Assembly (NCBI GenBank): GCA_031374735.1
Contig: JANMGQ010000277.1
Coordinates: 1 to 26,026, forward strand
DNA: 26,026 bases
Direction: 5' to 3'
DNA from: JABFRJ01 sp031374735
Lineage (GTDB): Bacteria > Pseudomonadota > Alphaproteobacteria > Rhizobiales > Hyphomicrobiaceae
Every line of letters begins with the position of its first letter. Position 1 is the first letter of the stretch. Positions 8,564 to 16,984 of the stretch are shown here, one piece after another. Position numbers and translations under genes: made by a program. The notes beneath the pieces are model-generated. The model did not search any database. It saw only the letters and a list, made by a program, of their open reading frames with translations, and was not told the origin of the DNA.

Positions 8564-9994
8564 TCACGCCGACGTCGCAGGACGCGGTTGCAACGGCGGT
8601 TGGCAATCGGCCGGCAGAGGCGTCTCGTAGGGCGTTTTTGCCGTGCGCGCGGCATGATCGGCCTTGGCGGCGGCGACCAGCTTGGCATCGCCGAGGCAAT
8701 CCACCGCAACAGCGGCCATCACCTTCGCGGCATGGACGAGTGCCTTGTGTGCCGCAGGCACTTTGCCCTGTGCCGTGATCTGCCAGCTGTGGCCGGGTGT
8801 GCCGACGGCATGGCAGCCAACGCGCGCCTCGATGGTTGGGACGGCCCAGGAAACGTCGCCGAGATCCGTCGAGCCGATCATGGCCTCACCCTTGAGCCCA
8901 CGCGGCACAACCATGTCGCACAGTGCCATGTCGCGTGTGCGCGGCAGCCCCGCGCGCGCCCAGGACGCATTGATGTCTTCCTCCGTCAGCGTCGCCTGGA
9001 TCTGCTTGGCATAGGCGACGTCGGCGGCGTCCCAGGGCGGCGCGCCAAGACGGTCGAAATGCTTCTGCATGCAATCACCAAGCGGCGTGTTGTCGAGCAT
9101 GTTAGAGACGGCCGAAATGACTTTGGTCTCGACGCTGCACTCCGTCATCAGCGCGGCACCGTCAGCGATCTTGCGCACGCGCGTGATCAGCTGGCGCATT
9201 TCAGGCAAGGTCAGCGCCCGGATCGCGTAGCGCACCTTGGCCCGGCCCTGCACGACGTTTGGCGCAACACCGCCGGCATCGAGGTAGGCATAGTGGATGC
9301 GCGCGCTTGAGGGCATGTGCTCGCGCATATAGTTGACGCCAACGTTCATGAGCTCCACCGCATCAAGAGCGGAGCGCCCGAGATGGGGGGCGGCAGCAGC
9401 GTGCGAGGCGCGGCCCGTAAACGTGAAATCGATGCGCGTGTTGGCGAGCGACAGGGCATCGCCGACTTTGTTGAATGCGGCCGGATGCCAGCAGATAGCG
9501 ATGTCGACGTCTTTGAACAGGCCCGCGCGCACCATGAATGATTTGGCAGCGCCCCCTTCTTCCGCCGGGCAGCCGTAGTAGCGCACGCGCCCTTTGATGC
9601 CGCGCTCGGCGAGCCAATCTTTGACGCCGGTGGCCGCAAGCAGTGCCGCCGATCCCAGCATGTTGTGGCCGCAGCCGTGACCATGCCCGCCGGCCACAAC
9701 CTCTTTCGGCTCGGCGATGCCGGCCACCTGTGAGAGCCCGGGCAGCGCATCGTATTCGCCGAGGATCGCGATCACAGGACCGCCCTCGCCGGCTTCACCG
9801 ACGACGGCGGTTGGAATGCCGGCGGGGTTCTTTGAGATCTTGAAGCCCTGCTGGCGCAACATGGCCGTATGCTCCTCGACGGCCGTGTATTCGGTGTAGG
9901 CGATCTCAGGCGCATCCCAGATGCGGTCCGACAGGTCGGCGAACGGCTTGCGCTTGGCGTCGACGAGGTTCCAGATCTGGTCGGTATTCTGCAT
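8564..9994 (-). CDS. M20 family metallo-amidohydrolase, AbgB-like
   Basis: This 476-residue zinc- or manganese-dependent amidohydrolase/carboxypeptidase belongs to the M20D group. The N-terminus (IWNLVDAKRKPFADLSDRIW, then PEIAYTE) is that of the AbgB branch, named for cleavage of p-aminobenzoyl-glutamate. Metal-site elements are GHGCGHNMLG at about 104-113 (Cys108, His110), PAEEGG at 143-148 with the catalytic Glu, and the downstream WHPA histidine. The dimerisation insert RASHAAAAPHLGRSA is present. The ATG at 9994 is chosen because family proteins begin here; the 40-codon extension to 10114 is low-complexity and encodes a repeat. In E. coli AbgB needs a partner AbgA; none is visible here, so p-aminobenzoyl-glutamate activity should not be assumed. 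It diverges from the TolC gene. Confidence 0.92.
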   Translation of the reverse strand: MQNTDQIWNLVDAKRKPFADLSDRIWDAPEIAYTEYTAVEEHTAMLRQQGFKISKNPAGIPTAVVGEAGEGGPVIAILGEYDALPGLSQVAGIAEPKEVVAGGHGHGCGHNMLGSAALLAATGVKDWLAERGIKGRVRYYGCPAEEGGAAKSFMVRAGLFKDVDIAICWHPAAFNKVGDALSLANTRIDFTFTGRASHAAAAPHLGRSALDAVELMNVGVNYMREHMPSSARIHYAYLDAGGVAPNVVQGRAKVRYAIRALTLPEMRQLITRVRKIADGAALMTECSVETKVISAVSNMLDNTPLGDCMQKHFDRLGAPPWDAADVAYAKQIQATLTEEDINASWARAGLPRTRDMALCDMVVPRGLKGEAMIGSTDLGDVSWAVPTIEARVGCHAVGTPGHSWQITAQGKVPAAHKALVHAAKVMAAVAVDCLGDAKLVAAAKADHAARTAKTPYETPLPADCQPPLQPRPATSA

Positions 9995-10055
9995 CGTGAG
10001 CCTATGCGGGCGGGAGAGCTGCCAGCAATCGATCACGGGCGCGGGTGAACCGCAA

Positions 10056-10100
10056 GCGTCTGTGGACAACTGAGGCTCTAAGTTCGCGTCTGTGGACAAC
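10056..10100. repeat. 15-bp direct repeat containing a DnaA-box-like core
   Basis: GCGTCTGTGGACAAC occurs exactly at 10056-10070 and at 10086-10100, a 30-base period (about three helical turns). The reverse strand of each copy contains TTGTCCACA, one base from the DnaA box TTATCCACA. The repeats lie in the divergent gap between the M20 and TolC genes. They may be a dual binding site for a regulator or DnaA; the perfect identity and phasing are seen, the function is inference. Confidence 0.5.
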
Positions 10101-10211
10101 GGCGCGACCGCCACAAGCTGCTGAATGTGAATCAGATACCCGCAACATCACTGGCTTTTCAGCTCTGAGATCCGCGTTCTTCGTTCTCGGATGCCATGGT
10201 GGCAGGATCCG

Positions 10212-11717
10212 ATGACTTTACATTCGCATCGCGTGTTGTGGGCAAACGGGGCATCCGTGCTCGCGCTTTGTATTGCTATCGGCGGCGGTTCCGTAGCCGT
10301 CCAGGCTGAGACGCTGCAGGACGCGTTGGCGGCGACCTATCGCTACAATCCGCGGCTCGACGCGGCGCGTGCAGCCCTGCGAGCGACAGACGAAGAGGTG
10401 GCGCGAGCGAATTCTGGCTACAGGCCCACGATCTCGGCATCGGCCGACTCCGGAAGCCAGTGGCAAACCGCGAAGGGGGCAAGCGGCGCCACATCATTCA
10501 CGGAAACGCATCCTTCCGGCTATGGCGTCACGTCCACGCAACCCTTGTTCCGCGGCTTTCGTACGCTGAACCAGGTTCGGGAAGCCGAGGCGACAATCCG
10601 TGCGGGACGCGAAAACCTGCGGTCCATCGAACAGGCAGTCCTTTTGGATGCCATCACCGCCTACATGGATACGCTGCGCGATGCGGCGATCGTGAAAATC
10701 CGCGAGAACAACGTGCAAGTGCTCTCAAGCGAGCTCAAAGCCACACAAGAACGGTTCAAGGTCGGCGAGGTCACGCGCACGGACGTGGCACAGGCAGAAG
10801 CGCGCCGTGCTGGCGCTGTATCGGCGCTGGATCTGGCACGCGCAAATCTCAAGACGAGCCGCGGGAGTTTCGAACGCCACATCGGTCGTCCCCCGAGCAA
10901 CTTGACAGAACCTCGGCCACCGAAAGGGCGTCTGCCTAAATCCGTTGCCGAGGCGATCGGGGTGTCGTCGCGGGAAAATCCGACGCTTATCGGTGCACTC
11001 TATCGAGAGCAGGGTGCGCGCAGCACGGTTGACCGCATCTGGGGCGAATTGCTCCCGACCGTGCAGCTGGACTCGAGTTACTCACGCCGCTTCGATGTCA
11101 GCACAAACGTTGCGGAAACGGAGACGACGTCCATCGTTGCTCGCGCTACGATACCACTCTACACCTCTGGCGAAGTCCAAGCCCGCGTGCGCCAAGCCAA
11201 GCACACCCACGTCAGCCGCATCCAGGAAATCGAGCAGAACCGGTCCGACGTGCAGGCCTTGGTCGTGCAGGCCTGGTCACAGCTGGAGGCGGCGGAAGCT
11301 CAGTTTATCAGCGACAATGCCCAGGTGAAAGCGTTGGAAATCGCGCTCGCCGGTGTGCGCGAGGAAGAAAAGGTCGGCCAGCGCACGCTGCTCGATATCC
11401 TCAACGCCCAGCAGGAACTTCTGAACGCCCAGGTGAGTCTCGCCGGCACCAAGCGCAACATCAACGTGGCCGCTTACTCGGTGCTCTCCACCGTCGGACG
11501 CTTGAACATCCAGGAATTGGGCGCGGCCGACGAAGTCTATGATGCGGACCTGCATTACCACGAAATTCGCCGTAAATGGTGGGGCGTTTCCATCACGCAT
11601 GCCCATGGCAAGACAGAACGCCATGATTTCTGGGACAACATCGGCAAGACCTTCCATGCCTCGCACGGCGAAGCCGTTGACCCGCCTGCCAAGCCTACAG
11701 GCAAACCTGTCAAGTGA
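10212..11717 (+). CDS. tolC: TolC-family outer membrane efflux/type I secretion protein
   Basis: This 501-residue protein forms the trimeric outer-membrane channel-tunnel of tripartite efflux pumps and type I secretion. The signal peptide covers about residues 1-33 with cleavage after VAVQA; the mature protein begins ETLQDALAATYRYNP, the usual TolC opening. Two OEP repeats follow, each with long helices; the second contains EEEKVGQRTLLDILNAQQELLNAQ, a hallmark segment. A C-terminal tail of about 45 residues rich in His and Pro is typical for alphaproteobacterial members. The ATG at 10212 has an AGGA just upstream and gives a good signal peptide; the ATG at 10191 adds seven residues. No membrane-fusion or ABC/RND partner is adjacent. 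It is followed 142 bases later by the PopZ-like gene, a known neighbour in Hyphomicrobiales. Confidence 0.94.
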   Translation: MTLHSHRVLWANGASVLALCIAIGGGSVAVQAETLQDALAATYRYNPRLDAARAALRATDEEVARANSGYRPTISASADSGSQWQTAKGASGATSFTETHPSGYGVTSTQPLFRGFRTLNQVREAEATIRAGRENLRSIEQAVLLDAITAYMDTLRDAAIVKIRENNVQVLSSELKATQERFKVGEVTRTDVAQAEARRAGAVSALDLARANLKTSRGSFERHIGRPPSNLTEPRPPKGRLPKSVAEAIGVSSRENPTLIGALYREQGARSTVDRIWGELLPTVQLDSSYSRRFDVSTNVAETETTSIVARATIPLYTSGEVQARVRQAKHTHVSRIQEIEQNRSDVQALVVQAWSQLEAAEAQFISDNAQVKALEIALAGVREEEKVGQRTLLDILNAQQELLNAQVSLAGTKRNINVAAYSVLSTVGRLNIQELGAADEVYDADLHYHEIRRKWWGVSITHAHGKTERHDFWDNIGKTFHASHGEAVDPPAKPTGKPVK

Positions 11718-11859
11718 CGGCCGATTGCGCTTGCTTCCATTGAAGCCCCTTGTGCCGTTAGACCGCTTGCCAAGACACTAAAAAGTATGGCTTTGTTCAC
11801 CGTGTTTTCCGCGCGTGCACGAATGGATTCGGCGCCGCACTGTGAGGGGTTCGGGAGTT

Positions 11860-13569
11860 ATGGCTGACGCGTCGCGCGGCTCCGATCAAGGCATCGACCA
11901 GATTCTGGCGCAGATCCGACAGATCATTGCGGATGAGCCCGATTTTGCTAAAAAGCCGGCTGCAAAGGCAGCACCAGCAGCCGCAAAACCGGCTCAACCC
12001 GCTCAACCGGCACCGGTTGCTCAAGGCAGCCCGCCGCCATCCCCAACGGCTGCAAAGCCTGCTGCCCCAACGGCGGCTTCGCCTGCGCGACCGCCAGCCG
12101 CGCCACCGCAACGGACGCCTGAGCCGACGCCGCCGGTGAGTGCAGCTGCTGCTCCTATTCCTGCTATTCTTGCGACTGCCAAGCTGTCGGCCGCACCTGC
12201 TCCTCGGCTGCCGATCGACGACCTCTCGGATCTCGTGGAAACCGCGCCAGCGAAACCGCCTGCCAAACCGGCGGCTGCGGCTCCGGTTGTTGCGCTGTCG
12301 CCCGCGGCGCCTCCGGCGAAGCCCGCTGTGGCTGGCACAACCCAGCCCGCCTCTCCTCCGTCACCAGTGCCGAGACAGGCGGCACCTGCTGTGCCACCGG
12401 CGGCTATAACCCCGCCATCGGCTCCAGCTCCGGCTAAGTCAGCTCCGGCCCAGCTCGCACCAGCCGCCGCTGCAGCGAGCATTCAAGCAAAGCCTGTGGC
12501 GCCTTCTGCCGCGCCCGCTGTGAACCGTCCGGCAGTTGCAGTACCGGACAAAGCTGCTCCGCCGTCCGCTGCGACTGTAAAGCCTGTTGCACCCGTCGCG
12601 CCTCAGGTTGCGGCACCCGCTAAGCCCGCGCCATCAGTGCCGGTGTCTGTTGCGGCCCTGAGCACACCACCAGACGCGGCGCCGGTTAAAGCTGTTGCCC
12701 CTGCTGCTGCCGCCAAACCTGCATCGGCCGTGGCTCCTGCCGCTGCGCTAGTAAAGCCCGCTCAGGCGCCTGCGCCTGCGGCAACTCAAGCCGCTCCGGC
12801 ACGCCCGACGTCTGCTGTCGCGGCACCGCCGGCAAAGCCTGTTCCAGTGGCACAATCGGCTCCGTCACCACCAGCGGCAGCAGCGGCAGCTCACGTGAAG
12901 CCAGCCGCGCCACCTCAGCCGCCTGTCGTGGCAGCTCAAGCCCCGCCGGTACAAGCTCCTGCGGCCCCGGCTCCGCCGGCAAGGGCAGCCGCCCCGGCGA
13001 CGCCGCCACCGCCTGTCCAAGTGTCAAAGTCCCCGCCGCCGCTACCCGCGCCACCGGCTGCTGTTATCCCGTCTGTGGCTGGGCCACTGTCGCTCTCCCA
13101 CCGCATGCCGATTGCCGCCCCGCCGTTGCTCGGTGAATCGGACCAGGGCGGCAAGGCGCCACAGTCACTCGCGGCCCTGCTCTCAAGCGGCCATTTCCTG
13201 CCCGGTGGCATGCTCGCGCCTGTCGATTTGCCCGGGCAGCGGCCAGCGCCAGCCCCGTCTGTGCCACCGCCCCCCCTCCCGTCGCAGTCATCGGCAATAT
13301 CGTCCGCATTGGGTGACCTGGCGGCAGGCTTGGCCGCGAACGGCACGCCGCCACCTGCCCGAGCCACGGTTGCACAGGCCCCAGTTGCGCAGGCCCCAGT
13401 TGCGCAGGGGGCATCGCCGCTTCGTGGCGGTGCGGTTCCAGCCGCAGCCAAGCCCGCGGTGACGCCGGAGCTTGAAGACAAGATCCTGAATGCGCTTCGC
13501 CCGACAATCCGCCAGTGGCTCGAAGCAAATGCGGAAACGCTGACGCCTAGGAGCGGTAAAAAAGACTAA
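11860..13569 (+). CDS. popZ: PopZ-like polar organising protein (DUF2497), very Pro/Ala-rich
   Basis: PopZ forms a polar scaffold that binds ParB and cell-cycle regulators. This 569-residue version has the expected N-terminal interaction helix (DQILAQIRQIIADEP, about residues 10-24). A huge disordered linker of roughly 450 residues follows, built from Ala, Pro, Lys and Val, and then a C-terminal helical patch LEDKILNALRPTIRQWLEAN that is the DUF2497 signature. Caulobacter PopZ is about 177 residues, so the linker is several-fold longer. The last helix normally continues with a charged segment of about 15-20 residues (ERLV..EIERV type); here it is replaced by TLTPRSGKKD. The ATG at 11860 has GAGGGG about 10 bases upstream; the ATG/GTG at 11815 is less likely. 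In relatives valS usually follows; here Ddl converges instead. Identification rests on the two terminal motifs and the position after TolC. Confidence 0.82.
   Translation: MADASRGSDQGIDQILAQIRQIIADEPDFAKKPAAKAAPAAAKPAQPAQPAPVAQGSPPPSPTAAKPAAPTAASPARPPAAPPQRTPEPTPPVSAAAAPIPAILATAKLSAAPAPRLPIDDLSDLVETAPAKPPAKPAAAAPVVALSPAAPPAKPAVAGTTQPASPPSPVPRQAAPAVPPAAITPPSAPAPAKSAPAQLAPAAAAASIQAKPVAPSAAPAVNRPAVAVPDKAAPPSAATVKPVAPVAPQVAAPAKPAPSVPVSVAALSTPPDAAPVKAVAPAAAAKPASAVAPAAALVKPAQAPAPAATQAAPARPTSAVAAPPAKPVPVAQSAPSPPAAAAAAHVKPAAPPQPPVVAAQAPPVQAPAAPAPPARAAAPATPPPPVQVSKSPPPLPAPPAAVIPSVAGPLSLSHRMPIAAPPLLGESDQGGKAPQSLAALLSSGHFLPGGMLAPVDLPGQRPAPAPSVPPPPLPSQSSAISSALGDLAAGLAANGTPPPARATVAQAPVAQAPVAQGASPLRGGAVPAAAKPAVTPELEDKILNALRPTIRQWLEANAETLTPRSGKKD
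13369..13407 (+). repeat. 15-bp tandem repeat inside popZ-like gene
   Basis: GCCCCAGTTGCGCAG is present twice in a row (13378-13392, 13393-13407) after a partial degenerate copy at 13369-13377. In frame it encodes repeated APVAQ units. This is a recent slippage product in the disordered linker and a likely site of length variation between strains. Confidence 0.8.
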
Positions 13570-13584
13570 GCCGCCCGGCTAGGC

Positions 13585-14514
13585 TCAGCGTTCGAGCGAG
13601 GCGTCTTCGACCAACAGCGACACCAGGGCGGGGAAACTCAGGCCACGATTCTGGCCGAGTTCAGGCACCAGCGATGTCGGCGTCATCCCTGGCTGTGTGT
13701 TGATTTCCAGGAACGCAAGTTCGTCCGTCGCCTCATCCCAGCGAAAATCACACCGCGAGACGCCTCTGCAACCCAGGGCATCGTGCGCCGCCCTCGTGTG
13801 ACGTCGAATTTGATCGCGCAGAGCCGCAGGAATGGCGGCGGGCAGAATGTGCTCCGAGCCGCCCGGCGCATATTTGGCTTCGTAGTCGTAGAATTGTAAG
13901 TGCGCGGCCGACACGATGTCGATGATCTCGGTCGCCTCGCCCATGATGACCGCACACGTCAGTTCGCGGCCAGGAATGAAGCGCTCCACCATCAGCTTGC
14001 CGTCCGCGGTCAGCGGCACCGTCCTGATCTTTTCAGGCGGCCGGTTCGCGCCCTTGGGCACGATGACCACGCCGACGGACGAGCCCTCTGCAATCGGCTT
14101 GACCACATAGGGAACGGGCATCACGTGATCTGCGAGCGCCTCGGCCGGCGTGACTTCGACCGCCTCAGCCACCGGCACGCCCGCGGCGGCGACAATTCGT
14201 TTGGTCTGCTGCTTGTCCATGGCGACGGCTGATGCCTGCACACCCGAATGCGTATAGGGAATGCCCAGAACCTCAAGCAAACCCTGCACGCAGCCGTCTT
14301 CGCCCCAGCGGCCATGCAGCGCGTTGAAACACGCATCCGGTTTCAGTTTGGTCAGCACATCGGCGACGTCGCGGCCGACATCGATGCGCGTCACGTGATA
14401 ACCGGCAGTTTCGAGCGCATCGGCGCACTCCTTGCCTGACGACAGCGATACCTCGCGTTCGGCTGACCAGCCGCCCATGAGGACGGCGATGTGGGTGTAT
14501 TTGCGCGGGGTCAT
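13585..14514 (-). CDS. ddl: D-alanine--D-alanine ligase
   Basis: This 309-residue cytosolic ATP-grasp ligase joins two D-Ala for peptidoglycan precursors. It opens with HIAVLMGGWSAEREVSL, the Ddl N-terminal Gly-rich segment with the catalytic Glu. The ATP-grasp parts follow: YVVKPIAEGSSVGV, the omega-region ending in YDYEAKY, and the metal/phosphate site EINTQPGMTPTSLVPE near the C-terminus. Length is typical (about 305-310). The ATG at 14514 has GGAG about 6 bases upstream and matches family starts, so the 90-codon extension to 14784 is rejected. It is alone, not in the usual mur-fts cluster, and converges with the PopZ-like gene with only 15 bases between stops. It may be the sole copy or an extra DdlA-type copy; the window cannot tell. 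Confidence 0.95.
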   Translation of the reverse strand: MTPRKYTHIAVLMGGWSAEREVSLSSGKECADALETAGYHVTRIDVGRDVADVLTKLKPDACFNALHGRWGEDGCVQGLLEVLGIPYTHSGVQASAVAMDKQQTKRIVAAAGVPVAEAVEVTPAEALADHVMPVPYVVKPIAEGSSVGVVIVPKGANRPPEKIRTVPLTADGKLMVERFIPGRELTCAVIMGEATEIIDIVSAAHLQFYDYEAKYAPGGSEHILPAAIPAALRDQIRRHTRAAHDALGCRGVSRCDFRWDEATDELAFLEINTQPGMTPTSLVPELGQNRGLSFPALVSLLVEDASLER

Positions 14515-14627
14515 AGGCGTCTCCGACCGAGAATCGACATGGATCTGACCATACGGTGTGTCGGCGGTGAGGCAAATGCGGACCTGACGCCCAGCCCTGC
14601 AATCAGGGTGCAGCGCGGTGCTCGATG

Positions 14628-15125
14628 TCATCGCCAATTGGGCCGGACAGGAGATCGCACCATGACGTCGACGATCTTCTCGCCATTGCGTACAACAGGT
14701 ATGCGGCAACAGCTGGCGGCAATCCGGCAAACGTCGATGTGCAGCGGCATCCAGCGGGCAGGCTTGCAGCGCGTCGCGATGCATGTCTCGCGCGCCGCAA
14801 CGGCAATTCCGGCAGTGTCCGGAAACCGTCCTGTAATTGCTCTGTCGCCTCGCGCTTTGTCGATGGCGGCAACAGGTGCGTAGCGCTCGACGGCGGCTGA
14901 GACGCGGGTGCTCGCACCGTGGTCCAGCTGTTGGGTGCCGAGGCTCGCCCAGTGCGCTTTGAGCGCGGCATTGAAGTGGGCGACGGCCAGCGTCGCTTTG
15001 GTGCGGTCGCCGGTTCCGGTCGACAGGCGGACGTCACGCCGGCGATCGAGCGCCCTGACCGCATCGGGCACGTGGCGCCGGAACTGCCAGATGCCGCCAC
15101 GGCGGACCATTAGGCGGCGTGGCAT
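14628..15125 (-). pseudogene. Truncated tyrosine recombinase/integrase N-terminus (DUF6538-like)
   Basis: Starting from ATG at 15125, the first 65 or so residues read like the N-terminal domain of alphaproteobacterial phage/element integrases: MPRRLMVRRGG, WQFRRHVPDAVRAL, RRDVRLSTGTGD, then a helix with FNAALKAHWASL. The reading frame continues to a stop at 14628, but after about residue 100 it no longer resembles an integrase, and the core-binding and catalytic (R-H-R-Y) domains are missing; full proteins have about 350-500 residues. It lies about 160 bases beyond the 3' end of tRNA-Asn, the classical position for an integrase of a tRNA-inserted element. I read it as a relic left after deletion of an integrated element. 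The rest of 14515-15283 holds nothing else I recognise. Confidence 0.55.
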
Positions 15126-15283
15126 GGCCGACGATGGGCTGCATGGCAGCGGGCTGCGACGGAACAGACTGGAACTGGGACAGGGTTGGGCGGGAGCGGC
15201 GGCGGCATGGACGCGAGCCGTCAAACGGGGCCCGTTCAGCGGTCAATCCATGGTGTCTGCGGCACGTCATGTGGCACAGTCAA

Positions 15284-15358
15284 TGGCTCCGCGGGTAGGA
15301 TTCGAACCTACGACCAGTCGATTAACAGTCGACTGCTCTACCGCTGAGCTACCGCGGA
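15284..15358 (-). tRNA. tRNA-Asn(GTT)
   Basis: Read on the minus strand, the acceptor TCCGCGG pairs with CCGCGGA. A GCTC/GAGC D-stem, the anticodon stem GTCGA/TCGAC with loop CTGTTAA (anticodon GTT) and the T-arm GTAGG-TTCGAAT-CCTAC are all intact. The 3' CCA is encoded (15284-15286). The gene lies downstream of the hydantoinase stop on the same strand and upstream of an integrase relic, suggesting past use as an attachment site. Confidence 0.97.
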
Positions 15359-15483
15359 ATGCATATGATAGCCTGTGCGCGCTCAGTACAGCAGCAGACC
15401 GCGGTTCCGTAGCCGAAACCGTTTCGCATCGCAACACCCAATTGATTTATGATCCTCAGCCGAGCGACGTTGGCAGTCCATTC

Positions 15484-16947
15484 CTACACCAGCTGAGCGC
15501 CAAAATTCCGCGTCGGATCCATGTCGGCGGTCAGCACGCCGCGTGGCCGCGCGGCTTCGCCGCCGCCGCGGGGCAAGAAGCGGCCGGAGCCCGCTTTGCC
15601 GGCCAACCGCCCGCCCTCGATGATCACGTCGCCGCGGCGCAGTACGGTCTCGGGCCAGCCCGTGACGCGGCGTCCGGCGAACGGCGTGAAATCTGTGCGG
15701 TCGTGCATCATCTCGTCGGTGAGCGTTACCTCGCGATTGGGGTCCCACAGCACGAGATCGGCATCCGCGCCGATGGCTATTGACCCCTTGCGGCCACCGA
15801 GATCGTAGAGCTTCGCTGGTGCCGTTGCCGTCAGCTCCACAAACTTGTGCAGGCCGAGGCGGCCTTTTGAGACCATGGCGTCGAACAGCAGCGGCATGCG
15901 CACTTCGAGGCCCGGCAGCCCATTGGCGATCTGCTTGAAGTTGGGATTTGGTCCAGCGCTGAACTTGCCCGAGGCGTCGTAGCGATAGGGCGCGTGATCC
16001 GACGAGATCACCTGCAGGTCGCCAAGGGCAAGCGCGTGCCAGAGCGCGTCCTGGTCGGCGTGTGTGCGTGGCGGGGGTGAGCACATCCACTTGGCGCCCT
16101 CGAAGCCTGGTTTGTCGAGATCTTCGGCGGTCAGGAACAGATACTGCGGGCAGGTTTCGGCGAACACCTTTAGTCCACGATCACGGGCCGCGCGAATGAC
16201 CGCGACGCCCTCGGCCGTCGAAACGTGGAACACCATGATCGGCTGGTCGAGCAATTCCGCGGCCAGGATCAAACGGTTGATCGCCTCGGCCTCGGAACCG
16301 CGCGGATGACTGATGGCGTGATACTTGGGCGCGACATAGCCCTTCTCGACGAGACGGCGGCCCATCCAGGCGATCATGCCGTGGTTCTCGGCGTGCACAC
16401 ACACCATGGCACCCGATCCGCGCGCGGCCAGCAGCACGTCGAGCAGCGTCTCGTCGTCGACCTTCAGCTTGTCGTAAGTCATGAACAGCTTGATCGAGCC
16501 GTGACCCTCTTTGACGAGCGCTGGGATATCTTCCGTGAGAGCCTGCTGCGTCGCATCGGCAACGATCATGTGGAAGGTGTAGTCGATGATGGCGCCGCAT
16601 TTGGCCAAGGCCATATAGTCGTCGACGACAGTGCGCAGGCGTTTGCCCATATGTTGCGCCGCGAACGAAATCACCGTGGTCGTGCCGCCGAACGCAGCCG
16701 ATGCGGTCGCGCTTTCGAAGGTGTCGGCGTTCAGCAGGCCACCCGCGGAAATCTGCTCGATGTGTGCGTGCGTGTCGACGCCGCCAGGGAGAACCAAGCG
16801 GTTGCTGGCGTCGACTTCCCGCGTGCCCTTGGCGAGGCCTTCGCCGATAGCGACAATGCGCCCGTCGCGGATGCCGATGTCAGCTTTGAAGTCGTCGATG
16901 GCGGTTGCCACGCGCCCGTTCCGGACGACGGTGTCGAAGGCAGTCAT
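15484..16947 (-). CDS. Dihydropyrimidinase / D-hydantoinase
   Basis: This 487-residue amidohydrolase-superfamily enzyme hydrolyses cyclic ureides such as dihydropyrimidines or hydantoins. The binuclear metal set is complete: His60 and His62 (DTHAHIEQ), Lys153 for carbamylation (SIKLFMTY), His185 (CVHAENH), His241 (FHVST) and Asp317 (SSDHAPY). The C-terminal beta-sandwich part GADADLVLWDP is present, and length is normal. The ATG at 16947 is chosen (GGAG about 9 bases upstream, family start); the ATG at 16992 would overlap the recF stop. It begins 37 bases after recF and could be read through from it. No carbamoylase, racemase or dihydropyrimidine dehydrogenase is adjacent, so pyrimidine versus hydantoin specificity is open. 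Confidence 0.94.
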   Translation of the reverse strand: MTAFDTVVRNGRVATAIDDFKADIGIRDGRIVAIGEGLAKGTREVDASNRLVLPGGVDTHAHIEQISAGGLLNADTFESATASAAFGGTTTVISFAAQHMGKRLRTVVDDYMALAKCGAIIDYTFHMIVADATQQALTEDIPALVKEGHGSIKLFMTYDKLKVDDETLLDVLLAARGSGAMVCVHAENHGMIAWMGRRLVEKGYVAPKYHAISHPRGSEAEAINRLILAAELLDQPIMVFHVSTAEGVAVIRAARDRGLKVFAETCPQYLFLTAEDLDKPGFEGAKWMCSPPPRTHADQDALWHALALGDLQVISSDHAPYRYDASGKFSAGPNPNFKQIANGLPGLEVRMPLLFDAMVSKGRLGLHKFVELTATAPAKLYDLGGRKGSIAIGADADLVLWDPNREVTLTDEMMHDRTDFTPFAGRRVTGWPETVLRRGDVIIEGGRLAGKAGSGRFLPRGGGEAARPRGVLTADMDPTRNFGAQLV

Positions 16948-16984
16948 GGCGGGAAACTCCGGATCAGGGCGATCGCGGCATTGT

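Noticed and set aside
9995..10114. 40-codon N-terminal extension of the M20 protein
   Set aside because: It covers the 15-bp direct repeats and is low-complexity; AbgB-like proteins start at the ATG at 9994.
12021..12482. Gly/Ala-rich minus-strand open frame within the PopZ-like gene
   Set aside because: Direct consequence of the Pro/Ala codon bias on the other strand; no start signal or domain.
14515..14784. 90-codon N-terminal extension of Ddl
   Set aside because: Ddl proteins begin at the HIAVLMGG segment; the ATG at 14514 has a good ribosome site and the extension has no conserved character.
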